Positions 25,345 through 33,377 are shown, counted from the stretch's first letter. The stretch is 35,812 nucleotides of DNA from Desulfuromonadales bacterium (GCA_009780995.1 WQYY01000002.1:1-35812), one strand, 5' to 3'. The notes: generated from the letters alone by a model not told the origin. Translations and numbers: made by a program.

Positions 25345-25994
25345 TTTGGCAGAATATTTTGCTTAAAGGGGCTGAAGAGATTGATCTGGTTGTGACTCCA
25401 AAGCAGCTACAGCAGTTTGAGGTTTTGTTAGATGAGCTTTTAAAATGGAATCAGAAGATTAATCTGACAGCTATTACAGATTTTGAGGATATAGCGGTTA
25501 AGCATTTTATAGATTCCATGACTCTTTTTAAGGTTATTGATGATGAAGGGACTCTGCTTGATGTAGGTTCTGGAGCGGGTTTCCCGGCTATTCCCCTTAA
25601 GATCATGAAGCCGGAATTGCAAATAGTTTCGGTTGACGCAATTGGAAAGAAGATAATGTTTCAGAAACATATTGCAAGAGTGCTTGCCCTTAAAGAGTTT
25701 ACACCCATACATGAAAGAGTTGAAAAGCTTTATAAGAATTATACGGAACATTTTAACTGGATAGTTTCCAGAGCATTTGCTTCTATTGAAGAATTTGTTG
25801 AATTAGTGGATAAATTACTGGCAGGAAACGGAAAAATTATAGCCATGAAAGGGCGCGATATAAATTCTGAAATAGAAAATTTCAGAATAAAAGAATCAGC
25901 AAATAAATTTCAGATACAAGAGATAAATTTTCACCTTCCGGTGTCAGATGATGAACGTAATTTTATAATTTTTAAGCAAGCTGTTCATGTATGA
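25341..25994 (+). CDS. rsmG: 16S rRNA (guanine-527-N7)-methyltransferase
   Basis: RsmG (GidB) methylates N7 of G527 in 16S rRNA; loss in many bacteria gives low-level streptomycin resistance. The 217-residue protein has the entry helix LLDELLKWNQKINLTAITDF and VKHFIDSM. SAM motif I is LLDVGSGAGFPAIPLKI, and SRAFASIEEFVEL follows. Its ATG overlaps the mnmG stop (ATGA). It ends the conserved block. The usual next genes, parA and parB, are absent, and an accessory stretch begins instead. Confidence 0.95.
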   Translation: MIWQNILLKGAEEIDLVVTPKQLQQFEVLLDELLKWNQKINLTAITDFEDIAVKHFIDSMTLFKVIDDEGTLLDVGSGAGFPAIPLKIMKPELQIVSVDAIGKKIMFQKHIARVLALKEFTPIHERVEKLYKNYTEHFNWIVSRAFASIEEFVELVDKLLAGNGKIIAMKGRDINSEIENFRIKESANKFQIQEINFHLPVSDDERNFIIFKQAVHV

Positions 25995-26171
25995 AAAAGA
26001 TAAATGACCTGCAATTAAAAGTAGTGGTTTATTCAGCCTAAAATTGCCGAGAATAGAAAAATAGCGTAAAATTTTATCTACCCTCTAACAACGCGATAAT
26101 TTTAATTTGTAACCAAAATTTGAAGGCCTATTTTTGAATAAAAAATAAGCAAATCTCCGGCATACAAAAAA

Positions 26172-27044
26172 TCATTCTTCTTCGTAATAATATGAATAGT
26201 CTATACCTTTCATAAACATTTCACGGTCGTTAATTTTATCGGTCAATGCATTTTCCAATAATCTTTTAATTGCACTGCTGTCGGTATGACTTACTATCAT
26301 TGCACTCAGATAATCGTTCTTGTTAATTTTACTCCAATCAACGCATTGTTTTAGTTGTTTTTTGAAAATCAAATCAAGCCAAATTCGTGTGCTTCGTCCG
26401 TTTCCCTCCATAAAGGGGTGGGCAACATTCATTTCCACATATTTATTTACAATATTGTCAAAAGTATTTTCAGGCATTTGTTCAATTTGTTTCAATGTAT
26501 TATCCAAAAACATCGCCATTGCAAATTGAAAACCGCCTTTTGCAATATTTTTTTGCCTGACTTTTCCTGCGAAATCGTACAAACCGCCAAAAATATAAGC
26601 GTGAATTTGCTGTAAACTCTTAACTGTGCCTATATCTTTACTCGCAACGAGATTGCTGCCAAAAAATGAATATGCTTTTTTCTTGCTTTGTCCATCAATG
26701 GTGTTGTCACTATAAAGAAACCAATCAAGAAACTTAATTGCCTTGTTGTTGGGAAAATGTTTGGCAAGAACGATAACCCCGTCACTGTCAAGTGTATCAG
26801 CCAAACGCTTTTTGCCGTCTGCTGCTACAAATTTGAAACCGTGAGTGGCACTCACAAGTTGGTTTTGCTCTTTGATAAGTTTGCGTTTTAGCCAACGCCA
26901 ATAATTGTTTGCTTTTGTGTAATCGTCTTGCTCATTAAGCACCGTAACAATATCTACGACATTAAACCACCATTTGGAATTTTCCTCGTCCCAAACGGCT
27001 CGTACTTCTTTGTCATCGAAAAATCGGATTGATATTTTGCTCAT
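26172..27044 (-). CDS. Bro-N/Fic fusion protein
   Basis: This 290-residue protein joins two domains. The N-terminal part (about 1-112) looks like a Bro-N/antirepressor-type module (WWFNVVDIVTVLNEQDD, then GKKRLADTLDSDGVIVLAK). The C-terminal part is a Fic domain with the full catalytic motif HPFMEGNGRSTR (209-220; H209 is the catalytic histidine), which usually transfers AMP to a target protein. The tail ends SYYYEEE. S284-x3-E288 fits the class III self-inhibiting motif (S/T)xxxE(G/N), except that the last position is E, and the protein stops just after it. It lies alone in the accessory stretch after rsmG. The target is unknown. It may act as a stress or defence toxin. Confidence 0.85.
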   Translation of the reverse strand: MSKISIRFFDDKEVRAVWDEENSKWWFNVVDIVTVLNEQDDYTKANNYWRWLKRKLIKEQNQLVSATHGFKFVAADGKKRLADTLDSDGVIVLAKHFPNNKAIKFLDWFLYSDNTIDGQSKKKAYSFFGSNLVASKDIGTVKSLQQIHAYIFGGLYDFAGKVRQKNIAKGGFQFAMAMFLDNTLKQIEQMPENTFDNIVNKYVEMNVAHPFMEGNGRSTRIWLDLIFKKQLKQCVDWSKINKNDYLSAMIVSHTDSSAIKRLLENALTDKINDREMFMKGIDYSYYYEEE

Positions 27045-27172
27045 ATATTTTTTTCTTTAATATTTCAAACACGGGTGTATTTTTTACATTATCAGAAGTT
27101 ATTGGATTTTTTTGTGTCTTAATACTGTTGGCAAAGATATAATATTATTTTTAGTTGTCAATACCGAGAACA

Positions 27173-27192
27173 ATTGCCTAATTTTATAATAA
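27173..27192. repeat. Solitary ATTGCCTAATT unit
   Basis: ATTGCCTAATTTTATAATAA matches the outer-hairpin left arm of the compound palindromic repeat, without a complementary arm or central palindrome nearby. It lies between the Fic gene and the next gene, where nothing else is recognised, and may be a remnant. Confidence 0.35.
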
Positions 27193-27239
27193 ACTATCTG
27201 TCAATGTCTAACTGCCTGCAGTACTAATGAAAGGAACAT

Positions 27240-27830
27240 ATGCGTAAACTTATTATTTTGATTCTGATCGTTATTGTGATTTGTGCAGCCTGTTTCTTTG
27301 GTTGGCCTCTTATACGTACCCTATTTTTTGGAGGCCGTATCTCCTACGCAAATAGTCCTAAGGGGCAATGGGTTGGTGAACTCGAAATCTCAAGAGACTA
27401 TAGCCCCATTATCGCTGGCGCTGTTTTGTCCCATAAGAAGGCTGCTATTCACTTCGATTTAAGCGTCCAAGATACCTTTATGGATAAATACCAAGGAGAC
27501 GGAGAACTATATCTTCAAGGTGATTCCGCCCCACGCCGTATACACATCGGCTCATTCAGTGTCGATGCTGTGCCTACTTTAGATGACAATGGACAAATTA
27601 TCAAAAGCCAAGTTCAGAGGTTATCAGCAGTGCTTCACATCTTTAACAAACCCAAATCCGCAGATGAATATTATGATATCAACGGCCACTTTACGCCTCA
27701 GGAAATGATATTCAAACCAGAGTGGAGCAGCGATCTCACGCTTTCGGGAAAGCTTCACCGAGGAACAGAGCAGGATTTCAATCAAATACGTCAACAGTTA
27801 ACAACTGAGACAAAGAATCAACAACGATAA
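27240..27830 (+). CDS. Unknown membrane-anchored or secreted protein
   Basis: I do not recognise a family. The 196-residue protein has a strongly hydrophobic N-terminus (about 4-24) after MRK, fitting a signal anchor or signal peptide. The rest is soluble, with alternating polar/hydrophobic stretches that suggest beta strands (GQWVGELEISRDYSP, AAIHFDLSVQDTF, GDGELYLQGD, SAVLHIFNKP, DLTLSGKLHRG). The tail is Gln/Thr-rich. An AAAGGAACAT stretch precedes the ATG. It is divergent from the Fic gene and convergent with the DUF4062 gene, so no operon partner is evident. Confidence 0.7.
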   Translation: MRKLIILILIVIVICAACFFGWPLIRTLFFGGRISYANSPKGQWVGELEISRDYSPIIAGAVLSHKKAAIHFDLSVQDTFMDKYQGDGELYLQGDSAPRRIHIGSFSVDAVPTLDDNGQIIKSQVQRLSAVLHIFNKPKSADEYYDINGHFTPQEMIFKPEWSSDLTLSGKLHRGTEQDFNQIRQQLTTETKNQQR

Positions 27831-27957
27831 AAGGGACGGACGGTATTTTGTGGATAGTATATTTAATTGATAGCAAATCTAAAATAGCTTCATATACTGT
27901 TCCTGGAATAGCCGCTATTTCGCAAAACTGCTCGTTAGCGGGGGTGCTTTTTCTGTT

Positions 27958-28986
27958 TTATTTTTTTATTGCTCTTAAACGTGTCATAATAGTATCCCCA
28001 TAAGGAGTAAGTGCCCAGTATTTGCCTTTGTCGTGTATACTACGTTTTTTTAAACTTTCTGTTATGTATCCCAAAGCTCTAAACTGTATTTTCAATGTTT
28101 GGAAGTCAGTGTCAGTGATTGAAAACTCAGCAGGTGTTCTATTATCTTTCTTGAATTTCTTTGCCAAGTCTTTGTATCTTTTTTTTCTTATTATTTCATT
28201 TATTTTAGATTTGATTACAGATTCAGTCGTTTCGTCAATCATTAAAGGACTTATTTCAGCAAATATTTCATTCCAAATTAAATCAACTTTTTCTGTATAA
28301 CGTTCTTTGTCGAGTCCCCAATCTCCCACTGCAACTACAGAAAAATTTACTTCAATACTATCTTCACCTGAACTTAGATTTTCAGTGCCTTCAGGTGCTT
28401 TATCTTTAGATTTTGCTATTTCAATCTGTAATAATTCATTTTGTTTTTTTAGTGCTAAAATTTCTTTTGCAATGTCTTCACTTGGTAAAAAAGTTGCTTT
28501 TACCCATCCATATCTAGGTTTGTCTTTTATCAGTTTTACTAAACTTCTGCTCACAAGTGAGCCAAGGTTACTTGGATTTTCCCAATAACGACACATCTTT
28601 TGTCGAACAAGGTCTTTAAATTTTTCTAACTTCTGTTTTAATTCTCCATCTTTTTCACTTTTTCCTACTGCAATATTTTCTGGATTTTTATGCAAAAAAC
28701 CTATAATCGGAATTTCTTTCGATAATGCGTATTCGTATTCCATTTGAGTGAAACTAACGCCGTCTTTATTTAATGAACCATATCTCCCCCCAACAATAAT
28801 TATGTAATAATCACAATCATCTATAAGTCTTTGTATCAAAGTCCATTGATCGTCGTCAGCAGCAGGAAACAATTCCATTCCAACAGGAATGCAATCAAGC
28901 TCAAGAAGAGCTTGCATTACTTCTTGTCTTTCTTCTGATAAATCTTTGTAAGTTGAACTCACGAAAATCTGGTATTTTTTTTCCAT
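27958..28986 (-). CDS. DUF4062-domain protein with coiled coil and winged-helix-like C-terminus
   Basis: The first about 110 residues match the DUF4062 pattern: YQIFVSSTYKDLSEERQEVMQ, then IPVGMELFPAADDDQW, DYYIIIVGGRYGS and SFTQMEYEYALSKEIPIIGF. DUF4062 is a TIR-like domain often found at the N-terminus of bacterial immune or signalling proteins. A coiled-coil segment (about 165-195, KEILALKKQNELLQIEIAKS) follows, then an Asp/Glu/Ser linker and a C-terminal part (about 265-342, LGYITESLKK, YWALTPYGDTIMTRL) resembling a winged helix. No NTPase domain is attached and no partner gene adjoins, so a stand-alone defence or signalling role is inference. Length is 342 residues. Confidence 0.82.
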   Translation of the reverse strand: MEKKYQIFVSSTYKDLSEERQEVMQALLELDCIPVGMELFPAADDDQWTLIQRLIDDCDYYIIIVGGRYGSLNKDGVSFTQMEYEYALSKEIPIIGFLHKNPENIAVGKSEKDGELKQKLEKFKDLVRQKMCRYWENPSNLGSLVSRSLVKLIKDKPRYGWVKATFLPSEDIAKEILALKKQNELLQIEIAKSKDKAPEGTENLSSGEDSIEVNFSVVAVGDWGLDKERYTEKVDLIWNEIFAEISPLMIDETTESVIKSKINEIIRKKRYKDLAKKFKKDNRTPAEFSITDTDFQTLKIQFRALGYITESLKKRSIHDKGKYWALTPYGDTIMTRLRAIKK

Positions 28987-29258
28987 ATTTCAAATTCTTT
29001 ATTATGAGTATTTGTTTGATAGCATTATTGCTGACATATAAATATACGCACCTTTTCAGGGTTGTCCATAAAATTATTAAAAAACTTTTTATAGTGCAAT
29101 ATATTGTTTATTAATAGGTTTGAGTGGTTACTGAATAATTCAAAAAACATCTAAGATTCGATTTTGCAATGACTTAATTTATTATGTATAAAAGTGTTCT
29201 GGCGGTATTCTTTTTAGTTTTGGTTATCAAGACTCTAAAAAGGGGATAGAACAGAACA

Positions 29259-29274
29259 ATTGCCTAATTATCTG
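29259..29274. repeat. Solitary ATTGCCTAATT unit before slyX end
   Basis: ATTGCCTAATTATCTG again matches the outer arm of the compound palindromic repeat without its partner arm. The gap between the DUF4062 gene and slyX (28987-29291) otherwise shows only a short hairpin (CTTTTTAG/CTAAAAAG, 29210-29242). Confidence 0.35.
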
Positions 29275-29291
29275 ATAACCTAACAAACCAC

Positions 29292-29492
29292 TTAATAATG
29301 CGGCGGGACTTCTTCATCACTTATTTCCGCAATAGAAGGCATCAAAATATTTAACTGTTTGGTAATCTGTTTCAGATGATTTTGCATTTGGCTAATTTGT
29401 TGTTCCTGACGATATATAATTTCACTTAATTCCTGTATTATACGCTCTTGTTCCATATAACGCATTTCAAGGTCAATAATTTTCTGTTCCAT
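29292..29492 (-). CDS. slyX: SlyX-family coiled-coil protein
   Basis: This 66-residue protein is almost wholly a heptad-patterned helix. It runs from MEQKIIDLEMRYMEQERIIQ through LSEIIYRQEQQISQMQNHLK and ends in the acidic, proline-rich tail DEEVPPHY. The start pattern, the IYRQQ-type core and the PPHY ending are the hallmarks of SlyX. The family's molecular role is unknown. It is divergent from hemH, whose ATG lies 68 bases away. Confidence 0.85.
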   Translation of the reverse strand: MEQKIIDLEMRYMEQERIIQELSEIIYRQEQQISQMQNHLKQITKQLNILMPSIAEISDEEVPPHY

Positions 29493-29560
29493 TCTGTTAT
29501 CCCTTTTGATTAATATCTTTTTGGGTTATCTTAAAGTCATCTTACCTTTAAGGGGTCTAT

Positions 29561-30520
29561 ATGTCTTTGAAAAAAGCGGTTCTGCTACTTCAAATGGGGG
29601 GCCCTGATTCAATTCAGGCTGTCCGCCCGTTTTTACTTAAACTCTTCAAAGACAGAGATATAATAAAGATCGGTCCTGCACTGCTGCAACCCCTCATAGC
29701 CAGGCTTATAGTAAATAGGAGGCTTGCCAGAGTAGAAAATAACTACAGGCAGATTGGCGGGAAGTCACCTTTGAGGGAGATCACAGAGGCTCAGGCGGAG
29801 GCATTGCAAAAGGCTTTAGGAGAAGATTACAGATGTTTTGTAGCTATGCGGTACAGTGAGCCTTCAACTAATGAAGCGCTAACTGCCATAAAGTCTGAAG
29901 GTATAACGGATATTACAGTGGTCTCTTTGTATCCTCACTATTCCAGAGCAACTACAGGTTCCAGTATTAATGAATTAAAGAGGGGGTTGAAAAAATTTCC
30001 AAAGGATTGGCAAATCAGAACTGTTGTCCATTTTTATAATAACCCCGGTTATATAGCGGCCATTGCGGAGAATATTGAAAAGGGACTTTCAAAATTTGAT
30101 AGCAGGGGAGATGTGACAATACTCTTTTCAGCTCATTCATTGCCGCAATTTTTTATTGATGAAGGCGACCCGTATCTTGCCCATATCAAAGAGACGGTGA
30201 GGCTGGTAATGGAGAGGTTTGGAGATGTTAAATACCGTCTTGCCTTTCAATCACGGGCAGGGCCTGTTAAGTGGCTTGAACCTTCCACTGATGCAATGCT
30301 TAAAGAGCTTGGAAAAGAAAATTGTAAGAATCTTCTGGTAGTACCTGTATCATTTGTTTCCGATCATATTGAAACATTGCATGAGATTGATATTGAATAT
30401 GCCGCAGAGGCAAAGAAACATGGTATAGAGAATTTTAAAAGAGTGGAATCATTAAACACAATGCCAAAATTTATAGATTGTTTGGCAGATCTGGTAAGGA
30501 CGGCTTCTGATAAAGGCTAG
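29561..30520 (+). CDS. hemH: Ferrochelatase
   Basis: HemH inserts ferrous iron into a porphyrin in late haem synthesis. Which porphyrin, protoporphyrin or coproporphyrin, cannot be told from sequence alone. The 319-residue protein begins [20 protein letters not shown]. It has the metal-site-type [34 protein letters not shown] (with the catalytic-type His), [16 protein letters not shown] and the glutamate-bearing [25 protein letters not shown] lies five bases before the ATG. A 59-residue zinc-type protein gene begins four bases after the stop, apparently in the same operon. Confidence 0.95.
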   Translation: MSLKKAVLLLQMGGPDSIQAVRPFLLKLFKDRDIIKIGPALLQPLIARLIVNRRLARVENNYRQIGGKSPLREITEAQAEALQKALGEDYRCFVAMRYSEPSTNEALTAIKSEGITDITVVSLYPHYSRATTGSSINELKRGLKKFPKDWQIRTVVHFYNNPGYIAAIAENIEKGLSKFDSRGDVTILFSAHSLPQFFIDEGDPYLAHIKETVRLVMERFGDVKYRLAFQSRAGPVKWLEPSTDAMLKELGKENCKNLLVVPVSFVSDHIETLHEIDIEYAAEAKKHGIENFKRVESLNTMPKFIDCLADLVRTASDKG

Positions 30521-30524
30521 ACAG

Positions 30525-30704
30525 ATGGCTATATGTAAAGTTTGCGGGAAGAGCATAACAGAAGATCATGGCTCATCAGTGTTTAAAGAGGCTGGTGAAT
30601 GGCTTGCTGAGGAAGTATGGGAAGATGAAGGTGAGCTGTGTGAAGAATGTCTTGAAAACCGTGCAAAGCTGGCAATGATGTATTTGCATGAGTATAACAG
30701 GTAA
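30525..30704 (+). CDS. Small protein with two CxxC knuckles
   Basis: This 59-residue frame starts MAICKVCGKSITEDHG and has a second pair in ELCEECLENRAKLAMM, so two CxxC pairs (C4/C7 and C39/C42 by rough count) could hold one zinc ion. The middle is a Glu/Trp-rich helix (KEAGEWLAEEVWEDEGE). It begins four bases after hemH with no other gene nearby, which supports it as a real, cotranscribed gene despite its length. Its function is unknown. A repeat element begins seven bases after its stop. Confidence 0.7.
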   Translation: MAICKVCGKSITEDHGSSVFKEAGEWLAEEVWEDEGELCEECLENRAKLAMMYLHEYNR

Positions 30705-30710
30705 TTTTGA

Positions 30711-30916
30711 ACCGCGAAAAACACGAAAATTTTTTTACCGCAAAGAACGCAAAGGATTACGCAAAGGACACAAAAGCGTGTTCAGTCATTGCGAAAGCTT
30801 TGCGCCATTTGCGTTTAAAAATAAAAGATTTAGGTTTTCCTCTGTAGACTCTGTGTCTCTGTGAGAAACCAAAAAACAGACTTTATTTCGTGTTTTTCGC
30901 GTCTTTCGCGGTTTAA
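30711..30916. repeat. CGCGAAA-type inverted repeat element
   Basis: The left end ACCGCGAAAAACACGAAAA is mirrored at the right end by TTCGTGTTTTTCGCG and TCTTTCGCGGTTTAA. Between them are further GCAAAGAACGCAAAGG-like and CTCTGTGTCTCTGTGAG blocks. It fills the gap between the small zinc-type gene and nadA. A second, shorter copy lies at 34531-34612. Confidence 0.75.
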
Positions 30917-30930
30917 TCAGGTTTTTAGTA

Positions 30931-31842
30931 TTAATCCCTTGGTATTGCAATCATTCTGTCTAAAGCCTGTTTTGCCTGTAATCTTATATCTTCAGGGACT
31001 TTTATTACGGGCTGCATTGTTTCAAGGGCTTGTAATATATCTTCAAAAGATGTGAGCTTCATATTCGGGCAAAAAAGAGCCTGAGACGCCAGGATAAAGG
31101 TTTTATCGGGATTTTCTTTTTCCAGTTTATAGAGTATTCCGGCTTCGGTTCCAATAATAAATGTTTTCGCAGGGTTTGACCTGCAAAAATCGTACATGCC
31201 TGATGTTGAGCATACATAATCGGCAAGTTCTACAATCGCCGGGGTACATTCAGGGTGGCATATGAATAACGCTTGCGGGTGCTCTTTTTTCATATTCAGA
31301 ACTTCTTCTTCTTTCAGTCTTTCGTGGGTAGGACAGTAGCCGTCCCAGCAATGGATTATTTTATCGCTGAACTTTCCTACATATCTGCCGAGGTTGCGAT
31401 CGGGCGTAAATATAATTTCCTGCTCTTTAAAGGAAGCGACAACTTTAATGGCATTGGCTGATGTGCAGCATATATCGCTGGCAGCCTTAACCTCTGCTGA
31501 GGAGTTTACATATGTTACAACAGGGGCGCCCGGATATTTAGCTTTGAAAGATTCCAATTCTTCGACAGTTATCATATCTGCCATTGGGCAGCCTGCGTCT
31601 ATGCGGGGGAGAAGTACGGTTTTATCAGGAGAGAGAATTGAAGCGGACTCTGCCATAAAGTGGACTCCGCAAAATACTATTACGTCAGCATCAACTTTTG
31701 CCGCTTCCTGAGACAGGGCAAGAGAATCTCCGGTTATGTCCGCGATTTCCTGCACTTCATCACGCATATAATTATGCGCGAGAAGAACAGCGTTACGCTC
31801 TTTTAAAAGTTTTTTTATACTCTGCTTAACCTCTTCCTGCAT
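30931..31842 (-). CDS. nadA: Quinolinate synthase
   Basis: NadA condenses iminoaspartate with dihydroxyacetone phosphate to quinolinate, the first committed step of de novo NAD synthesis, with a 4Fe-4S cluster. The 303-residue protein has [20 protein letters not shown] and [15 protein letters not shown]. The three expected cluster cysteines are C85 (AGCPMAD), C170 (WDGYCPTHE) and C258 ([10 protein letters not shown]). [20 protein letters not shown] is also typical. Neither nadB nor nadC is in the window. The gene stands alone, with repeats downstream. Confidence 0.95.
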   Translation of the reverse strand: MQEEVKQSIKKLLKERNAVLLAHNYMRDEVQEIADITGDSLALSQEAAKVDADVIVFCGVHFMAESASILSPDKTVLLPRIDAGCPMADMITVEELESFKAKYPGAPVVTYVNSSAEVKAASDICCTSANAIKVVASFKEQEIIFTPDRNLGRYVGKFSDKIIHCWDGYCPTHERLKEEEVLNMKKEHPQALFICHPECTPAIVELADYVCSTSGMYDFCRSNPAKTFIIGTEAGILYKLEKENPDKTFILASQALFCPNMKLTSFEDILQALETMQPVIKVPEDIRLQAKQALDRMIAIPRD

Positions 31843-31991
31843 AGGTTTTCTCCGGCATATGTTTTGTTTTTAAGCTACAGCACCGCTTTAATCAGCATAA
31901 TCCTGATGTAAACAGTTGCTAATAGTAGACAATTTTCTTTATCATGTCAAACCCTTTGATTTAAGGAACTATGCTATTAATAAGTAAATAC

Positions 31992-32021
31992 TTGACATAA
32001 TAGGATTTTCCGAATTATTAT
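31992..32021 (+). promoter_or_regulatory. Promoter of the tRNA gene
   Basis: A perfect TTGACA (31992-31997) is followed after 18 bases by TATTAT (32016-32021), about 16 bases before the mature tRNA 5' end. A second -10-like TATACA overlaps just downstream. Confidence 0.65.
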
Positions 32022-32036
32022 ACACTTTCGCTTTTT

Positions 32037-32113
32037 GGGCCTATAGCTCAGTTGGCTAGAGCTCCCGGCTCATAACCGGGCGGTCCTAGGTTCGAGTCCT
32101 AGTGGGCCCACCA
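32037..32113 (+). tRNA. tRNA with CAU anticodon (probably tRNA-Ile2, lysidine type; elongator Met possible)
   Basis: A full 77-base cloverleaf ends in an encoded CCA. The acceptor arms are GGGCCTA and TGGGCCC, the D stem is GCTC/GAGC, and the anticodon stem is CCCGG/CCGGG with loop CTCATAA (CAT at 32071-32073). The T stem is CTAGG/CCTAG with TTCGAGT. It is not initiator-like, since the first acceptor pair can form. The GGCTCATAACC loop context resembles Bacillus tRNA-Ile2, whose C34 is changed to lysidine by TilS. Elongator tRNA-Met shares the anticodon, so the identity is provisional. Confidence 0.95.
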
Positions 32114-32174
32114 TTTTCAATCTTATTGGAGATGTCAATCAAGTGGCTATTAAACAAAAATCCCATTAAAGGGG

Positions 32175-32218
32175 AAAAAAGAGTGCACACCTTCTAAAGT
32201 TTGCACTCTTTTTATTTT
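32175..32218 (+). terminator. Intrinsic terminator after the tRNA gene
   Basis: AAAAAAGAGTGCA pairs with TGCACTCTTTTT around a 14-base interior and runs into TTTATTTT. It lies about 60 bases after the tRNA CCA. It ends just before the ribosome site of the Nif3-like gene, which must therefore be read through or have its own start. Confidence 0.8.
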
Positions 32219-32230
32219 AGAGGAATGATA

Positions 32231-33343
32231 TTGCCAAAACTCTCGGATCTTATTGGAATTATTAACAAAATTGCCCCTACTGGGTTTACGGAAGAGTGGG
32301 ATAATTCAGGACTTCAGGTAGGGGATCCTGGCGCTACCATAAAGAAAGTTATGATAGCTCTTGATCCCGGAGCTGAAGCGGTTGAAGAAGCAATAAAAAA
32401 TTCCTGCCAATTACTACTAACACACCACCCATTAATCTTTACCTCTATAAAATCTATCTCAGCACAGAGTTACACAGGATCACTTCTTTACAAAATCATA
32501 AACAATAACCTTTCGGTTTTTTCCATTCATACAAATTACGATATAGCAGAAAATGGCGTTAATGACCTACTTGCGCGGAAACTGAATCTTCAGGAATCTG
32601 AACCCCTTTTAGTTACAGGTGAAGAAAGATTTTTGAAGCTAACACTGTTTGTGCCAACAGATTATACAGACAGAGTTTTAAATGCAGTTCTCCCTTTTGC
32701 TGTTAATTCTGATAAGTACAGGGAATGCTCTTACAGAACCAAAGGTTTTGGTACATTTTCCCCTGTACAGGGTGCAAAGCCTTTTATTGGAGAGATCGGT
32801 AAGAGAGAGACTGTTGAAGAAGAGAGGATAGAGCTGCTTGTAAGGGAATCTGATAAAGCTAACCTGCAAAAAGCCCTTTTAGCTGCCCACCCTTATGAAG
32901 AACCGGCTTTTGATTTTATTTCTGTTGAGGATAAAGGGATCTGCCATGGACTTGGCAGGATTGGTAGAGTGAGCAAGAGTTTTTCAGTAGAAGAGTTTGC
33001 CCGTTTTGTGAAGCAAGCTCTTGATGCTCCTTGCGTGAGAGCTGTAGGAGATATGAAAAAGAGCGTCAGCAAAATTGCTGTCTGTAGCGGCAGCGGCATG
33101 TCGCTATTAAAAGACGCCATAAGGCAGGGCGCGGATTTATTTGTAACGGGAGATATTAAATATCATGAGGCTAGGAACGCAGAGGCGGCAGGAATAGCTC
33201 TGATTGACGCCGGCCATTTTGCGACTGAAAAATTGATGATAGAGGGATTAGTTAATTCGTTAAAACACGAACTTTCAAAAACCAGGTTTAAGCTGGAGTT
33301 AATCCCTTTTAGTAAGGAACAGGACCCTTTTAAGATTATTTAA
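32231..33343 (+). CDS. Nif3-like dinuclear metal center protein
   Basis: This 370-residue protein belongs to the Nif3/YbgI family of hexameric dinuclear metal-binding proteins, whose role is still unclear (a GTP cyclohydrolase I-like annotation is common but unproven). It shows IAPTGFTEEWDNSGLQVGDP, LLLTHHPLIF, SIHTNYDIAENGVNDLLA and GLGRIGRV. The C-terminal VCSGSGMSLLKDAIRQGADL is followed by TGDIKYHEARNA and DAGHFATE. The middle holds the PII-like insert (CutA-type) of the longer family members. I chose the TTG at 32231 because AGAGGA ends six bases before it; an ATG six bases earlier has no usable spacing. It heads the block with the zinc-ribbon gene and rnpB. Confidence 0.92.
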   Translation: MPKLSDLIGIINKIAPTGFTEEWDNSGLQVGDPGATIKKVMIALDPGAEAVEEAIKNSCQLLLTHHPLIFTSIKSISAQSYTGSLLYKIINNNLSVFSIHTNYDIAENGVNDLLARKLNLQESEPLLVTGEERFLKLTLFVPTDYTDRVLNAVLPFAVNSDKYRECSYRTKGFGTFSPVQGAKPFIGEIGKRETVEEERIELLVRESDKANLQKALLAAHPYEEPAFDFISVEDKGICHGLGRIGRVSKSFSVEEFARFVKQALDAPCVRAVGDMKKSVSKIAVCSGSGMSLLKDAIRQGADLFVTGDIKYHEARNAEAAGIALIDAGHFATEKLMIEGLVNSLKHELSKTRFKLELIPFSKEQDPFKII

Positions 33344-33377
33344 ATAGTTAATATTGTATAAACAGGAGGATAAGCCG

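Noticed and set aside
26172-27044. Toxin-antitoxin pair for the Fic protein
   Set aside because: No small antitoxin gene adjoins; control would have to be by its own tail or N-terminal domain.
26172-28986. Prophage or integrative element in the accessory stretch
   Set aside because: A Bro-N-like domain alone is not enough; no integrase, capsid, terminase or attachment-site duplication was seen.
31843-31991. Riboswitch or leader element before nadA
   Set aside because: No recognisable NAD-type or other riboswitch motif or terminator/antiterminator pair is visible.
32201-32230. Earlier start codon (TTG) for the Nif3-like gene at 32201
   Set aside because: It lies within the tRNA terminator hairpin and has no ribosome site; TTG at 32231 with AGAGGA fits the family N-terminus.
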